Assembly (NCBI RefSeq): GCF_039916245.1
Contig: NZ_JBDSLS010000084.1
Span: 1-38,404 of the forward strand
DNA from: Gelidibacter sp039916245
GTDB taxonomy: Bacteria > Bacteroidota > Bacteroidia > Flavobacteriales > Flavobacteriaceae
DNA length: 38,404 bases
Reading direction: 5' to 3'
In this document: piece by piece, positions 35,100 to 38,404 of the stretch
Layout of the letters: each line of letters begins with the position of its first letter
Position numbering within the stretch: position 1 is the stretch's first letter
Program-made: the position numbers and the translations under genes
Notes under the pieces: generated by a model
Seen by the model: the letters and a program-made list of their open reading frames with translations, nothing else
The model's database searches: none
Told to the model about the DNA's origin: nothing

Positions 35100-35875
35100 T
35101 TAAATTTTGATATCTGTTAAAAATCCTCTGATTGTCGTAAAATCACCTTCTTTCTTAATTTTTTGCAGAAATGTGTCAAACTTGTAGCACATTTTATCTC
35201 CTGAGATTTTCTTTATATAAACAGGAATATCAAATTCATTGAGATCTGCAAATTCCCAAGGGTGAAAATATAAATGTAAGTACCCATCTTTTTTTAAAGC
35301 TTTTAAACAAAAAAACAGGTATATCTTTAAAGCCATATTTTTAAAACTTAACCAAAACAAAGGAATCCTGAACAGGGTAGCTACTGAAAAAGGGACTATA
35401 ATAATTCCAATATGCTTAACTATTTTTCGAGACTTATTGAAATTATTATATCTGTTAGGGATATATGTAGGATTTAAAGAGGAATCGTAATGATAGCCTG
35501 CTTCCTTTATAAGATGAGAATCTAATGTCTTAAGTCTTGGGCTTCGAATTCCAACGATTTTAGTACCTGAAATCTCTTCAAGCTTTTGTTTTGAAGATAA
35601 AACATGGTCCGGATTATAGTCAGAATGATAGCAAAGATGCGAGGCAAGTTCGTGGCCTTCATCCACAATTTTTTTATAAGCTCAGAATTATTTTCTGCGT
35701 AGTACGCAGTTGTGAAAAACGTAGCAATCACTGAATGCGCCTTTAAAAGTGCTAACACTGCTATTAAACCTTCGGTCGTGACCTCAAGTTGTCTTTTTTT
35801 AGTTATTGTTAGATGATATTCAATTGGCAAATCAAATTCCTCTAAATCCAAGGTTATCAGTAATTTATTGTTCTT
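35100..35875 (-). pseudogene. Frameshifted polysaccharide deacetylase (NodB-like)
   Basis: Two overlapping frames together make one NodB-homology protein. The first part is read from LLITLDLEEFDLP to ELIKK (about 35665-35875). The second, in a shifted frame, runs from IVDEGHELASHLCYHSD to FLTDIKI at 35100. The break is in a run of seven A residues (35669-35675). Family features are the metal-site LDLEEFD and ASHLCYH, then IVGIRSPR and LYFHPWEF. There is no ATG in front: the homologous starting position reads AAG (35873-35875), so the start may also be lost. Intact members remove acetyl groups from envelope or capsule polysaccharide. It overlaps the broken glycosyltransferase upstream, and both are probably remains of a glycan cluster. 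Confidence 0.82.
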
Positions 35876-36586
35876 GATTTGATTCCAATTATGGATACAA
35901 AATTAACGAATTCATTTAATATTGTTTTGAGTCTAAAATTTGTGAATTGAATATCTTCTCTTGGATGGACGTTTAAGCTTTTTATAGTGAGTTTTTGTTT
36001 TTTTACTTCTTTAAGGAATTCGAGTTCAAAATTAAAACTATCAATTTTTGTGGTTAAAAAAGCAATTCTTCCTTTTTTCATTAAATCCTTTTAAACCGGC
36101 TTGGGTGTCGATACGATTAAAGCCTAAGATTAAAAAATTGGAGCATCTTAAGCTAAATGATAATATGCGTCTAAATAAGGGTAAACTTCCATGATAATCA
36201 TATGTTCTATTACTTATGATAACATCATTTTTTTGAATTTTCAAAGCTTCAAAAACATGATAAACAGCTTGCTCTCCAAAAGGAAAATCCCAATCTGAAT
36301 ATATATAATACTTTGAATTTGCATTTTTCAAACCCGTTCTAACAGCAAAACCTTTTCCTTAATTCTCAGGGTATGAAACTATTTCAACATTATCATACCT
36401 ATTTCTTAGATAATTTTTTCCAGCTTCTAAATCACTTGTTAAACCATCATCTACCATTATAATTTTAAATGATGTTTTAATAAATAGTATGTTTATGACT
36501 TTAATAGAATCATCTAAAAGATTTACCCAATTTAAAATTGGGTTATAAATCGGCAAAACGATAGATAATTCCGGCTTTAGATTCAT
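35857..36586 (-). pseudogene. Glycosyltransferase family 2 (dolichyl-phosphate-sugar synthase type), twice disrupted
   Basis: The intact start MNLKPELSIVLPIYNP leads into a GT-A fold (KIIMVDDGLTSD). An in-frame TAA at 36359-36361 interrupts the motif YPEN-stop-GKGFAVRTGLKN, where other members have Lys or Gln. The frame then continues through YIYSDWDFPFGEQAV (DxD-type metal site) and RIDTQAGLKGFN. A second lesion is a frameshift in a run of six A residues (36073-36078), after which GRIAFLTTKIDSFNFELEFL continues in another frame to a TGA at 35857. Without these it would encode about 240 residues. This is the type that adds a sugar to a polyprenyl phosphate. The nonsense codon makes a pure sequencing artefact unlikely. 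Confidence 0.85.
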
Positions 36587-36893
36587 TTATGTTTTAGTTA
36601 TTGCTCTTACCAACTTTGAGGTGAAAACCTCATAATTCACTACAAACCAATTTATTGAAAATAAATGACACCATTGTTAGAATCCACTGAAATTAAATCA
36701 GATAATTTTAGCGGGACAAGAAGGGCAATTTCACAAACTGCTAGGAAGAAAAAATCTGTTCTTAATAAAATCTCATATGAGCTATATTACTAGTTAAACA
36801 CCAAAAAACATAACCAGCCACGGCTATAAAAAAATGGATCTATCGTAAGAGTATCCAATGCGATAAGGAGCATATAAAGTTGCGATCTCAAAG
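36587..36893. other. Intergenic region between the kinase and the broken glycosyltransferase
   Basis: 307 bases. GAGGT-GAAA-ACCTC (36618-36631) is a short hairpin with a GNRA-like loop, upstream of the glycosyltransferase. A plus-strand frame of 42 codons (36665-36793) is open and reads MTPLLESTEIKSDNFSGTRR at its start, but it has no recognisable relative and opposes the neighbouring genes. I see nothing else. Confidence 0.3.
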
Positions 36894-38162
36894 TTATTTA
36901 TTAAACTTTATTTGGAATATGTGCTGTCCAAAGCCATTTCTTATTGAAGATTGAAAACGATAGGTTGGCGTAAACCCATAGTACTCACATATTTTGTTTA
37001 CAATAGCAAGTCCTAAACCTGAGGATTGCTTATGATTTCCTTCCCTATACAAACGCACAAAAAGTTTTTCTGGTTGTATTAATTCCTGTTTGCCACTATT
37101 GGAAATCAACAGCGTATTGTCATTGGTAATAATAGCGATACGCTCCTCTCTATTTGTATATCTAATAGCGTTTGATATAAGATTACTCACTAAAATGTCA
37201 GCCAAAAATGGATCCATCACTACAGATAGTTCCGTTTCAGAATTATAAAACAGGTTATTTATTTCCAATTCCTTAAAATCCTCAATCTTTTTGTTTATTA
37301 ATTCGGTAAGGTTAACGTTTTCTAATTTCACGAACTGATTATTATCTATTTTAGTAAGTGTTATGATTTTTTTATTGAGTTGTTTCAAACGTTGGATATC
37401 CATTTGAATGGAAGTTATTTGGTCAAACTGCTTATCACTGATGGCATGTTCATTAATGATGTTATCTATTTTTGCCTGAATAATGGCCAGAGGCGTTTGA
37501 ATTTCATGAGAAACATTTTCTGTAAACTGTTTTAAGCCCTCATAATCCACCTTGACTTTACTGGTTAATAGTTCTATTTGACTTTTCAAATCCGAAAACT
37601 CCAACACATCACTATCTGCTAAGCGTATAGGTTCCTTTGAGGTTAATGAAAATTTTTTCATTACTTCTAAATTATCAAAGAACGGTTTCCATAACTCTAA
37701 ATTTCTAGAAGTATTATAGTAGAAAAGAAATATAAAAGCCAACACAAAAATGCTGATGTTTGAAATAACAATGGCCAATAAAATATCCTCAGATTCTACA
37801 ACCAAGGTTCGAATGGTGATGTGGTAGTATTCCTCGTTAATTTTTTTATAGGTTGAGAGTTCCCTAAAAAGTTCCATTTCGTCTTGAGAAGGGTCATAAA
37901 TAAGTGTGTCCTTTAACACTTCCTGTTTTAAAGCGTCTACTTTTTTATTCTCTGTAACTGGTGGCAACGAATAGATTACTCCTTCATTTTTCAAGGCATT
38001 ACTAACTCGTGCTTCAGCTGAATACAGCGCCTCCTCCACCTCCTTTTTGAGCAAGTTTTTTGTGTAGAAATAATGCGATATGCAACTAAGGATAGTTAGA
38101 ACGAGCCCTGTCAAAATAAAGGTCTTAGAGGTTTTCCATATGAGTTTGGTCTTTTTTGCCAC
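36894..38162 (-). CDS. Two-component sensor histidine kinase
   Basis: 422 residues. There are two membrane helices (about 14-33 and 128-149) with a sensor loop between them facing the periplasm, about 95 residues long. After a linker comes the dimerisation domain with the phosphorylated His219 in FTENVSHEIQTPLAIIQAK. The ATPase domain has the N box LVSNLISNAIRYTN and the G box SSGLGLAIVNKICEYYG. It should phosphorylate the OmpR-type regulator encoded just upstream. The start is a GTG that directly follows the regulator's TAA, so the two are translated as one unit. The signal is unknown. Similar pairs in Bacteroidota sense envelope or metal stress, which is only a general comparison. Confidence 0.93.
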   Translation of the reverse strand: MAKKTKLIWKTSKTFILTGLVLTILSCISHYFYTKNLLKKEVEEALYSAEARVSNALKNEGVIYSLPPVTENKKVDALKQEVLKDTLIYDPSQDEMELFRELSTYKKINEEYYHITIRTLVVESEDILLAIVISNISIFVLAFIFLFYYNTSRNLELWKPFFDNLEVMKKFSLTSKEPIRLADSDVLEFSDLKSQIELLTSKVKVDYEGLKQFTENVSHEIQTPLAIIQAKIDNIINEHAISDKQFDQITSIQMDIQRLKQLNKKIITLTKIDNNQFVKLENVNLTELINKKIEDFKELEINNLFYNSETELSVVMDPFLADILVSNLISNAIRYTNREERIAIITNDNTLLISNSGKQELIQPEKLFVRLYREGNHKQSSGLGLAIVNKICEYYGFTPTYRFQSSIRNGFGQHIFQIKFNK

Positions 38163-38404
38163 TTATGCTTGGTCTTCAATAAATTTATAGCCACTGCCAT
38201 AAGCCGTTTTTATATACTTGGCACCTTCTGCAGTTAATTTCTTTCGTAAATTATTGATGTGCACGTATATAAAGTCGAAATTATCCAATACATCACTATG
38301 GTCGCCCCACAAGTGTTCTGCAATGATTTCTTTGGAAAGCACACGGCCTTTGTTTGAAATAAAAAACACTAACAAATCATATTCCTTTCGCGTAAGTGCA
38401 ATTG
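38163..38404 (-). CDS. OmpR/PhoB-type response regulator, C-terminal part
   Basis: The last 79 residues are visible and the beginning is outside the window. They form a winged-helix DNA-binding domain: LTRKEYDLLVFFISNKGRVL, then SKEIIAEHLWGD, then FIYVHINNLRKKL and IKTAYGSGYKFI. The receiver domain with the phosphorylated Asp would lie to the right. The stop TAA abuts the histidine kinase start, which identifies its partner. A pair of direct repeats near the PepSY-like gene could be one of its targets, but this is only suggested by spacing. Confidence 0.92.
   Translation of the reverse strand, partial: IALTRKEYDLLVFFISNKGRVLSKEIIAEHLWGDHSDVLDNFDFIYVHINNLRKKLTAEGAKYIKTAYGSGYKFIEDQA

Noticed and set aside
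36665..36793. A 42-codon plus-strand frame in the kinase-glycosyltransferase gap
   Set aside because: No relative, ribosome signal or promoter was seen and it is on the opposite strand to its neighbours. It is mentioned only in the gap entry.

Overview
This window looks like a piece of a chromosome from a marine-type Flavobacteriaceae (Bacteroidota). The evidence is low G+C content, near absence of Shine-Dalgarno sequences, several matches to the Bacteroidota -7 promoter box TAnnTTTG, and flavobacterial gene pairs such as gyrA followed by a secreted TPR protein. I saw no rRNA, tRNA, CRISPR array or recognisable insertion sequence.

From 1 to 27.7 kb the window is mostly housekeeping. In order it holds a truncated HD-family membrane protein, a thiolase, an SH3-NlpC/P60 protein whose catalytic cysteine is replaced by alanine, a TPR protein and gyrA, clpC, a small cytosolic protein, hutH, a thioredoxin-like lipoprotein and nnrD/nnrE. 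The threonine operon follows (thrA, thrB, thrC), then gcvT, an SDR reductase, a pterin carbinolamine dehydratase, an S41 tail-specific protease and a YebC-family regulator. The thr operon has two notable features. Upstream is a 19-codon leader peptide rich in Thr and Ile codons that overlaps a terminator hairpin, which suggests attenuation. Every junction inside the operon carries a period-7 (GACYGNN-like) repeat tract, and a four-helix-bundle gene sits between thrB and thrC flanked by such tracts in inverted orientation. A longer tract of the same kind precedes yebC.

From 26 to 38 kb the window is accessory and looks AT-richer by eye. It contains an MFS transporter preceded by a possible 39-residue peptide gene with an unusually perfect Shine-Dalgarno sequence. 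Next is a two-gene operon encoding a membrane-anchored GH2-like TIM-barrel protein and a 1253-residue fusion of a processive GT2 synthase, a GH26-like domain and a second GH-like barrel. A PAP2 phosphatase and a PepSY-like secreted protein follow. Then come a polysaccharide deacetylase and a glycosyltransferase that are both broken by frameshifts or a stop, and finally a histidine kinase and the end of its OmpR-type response regulator.

The most unusual candidates are the GT2-GH26-GH fusion with its partner, the thr leader/attenuator, the heptamer-flanked four-helix-bundle unit, the cysteine-less NlpC/P60 protein and the peptide-MFS pair.
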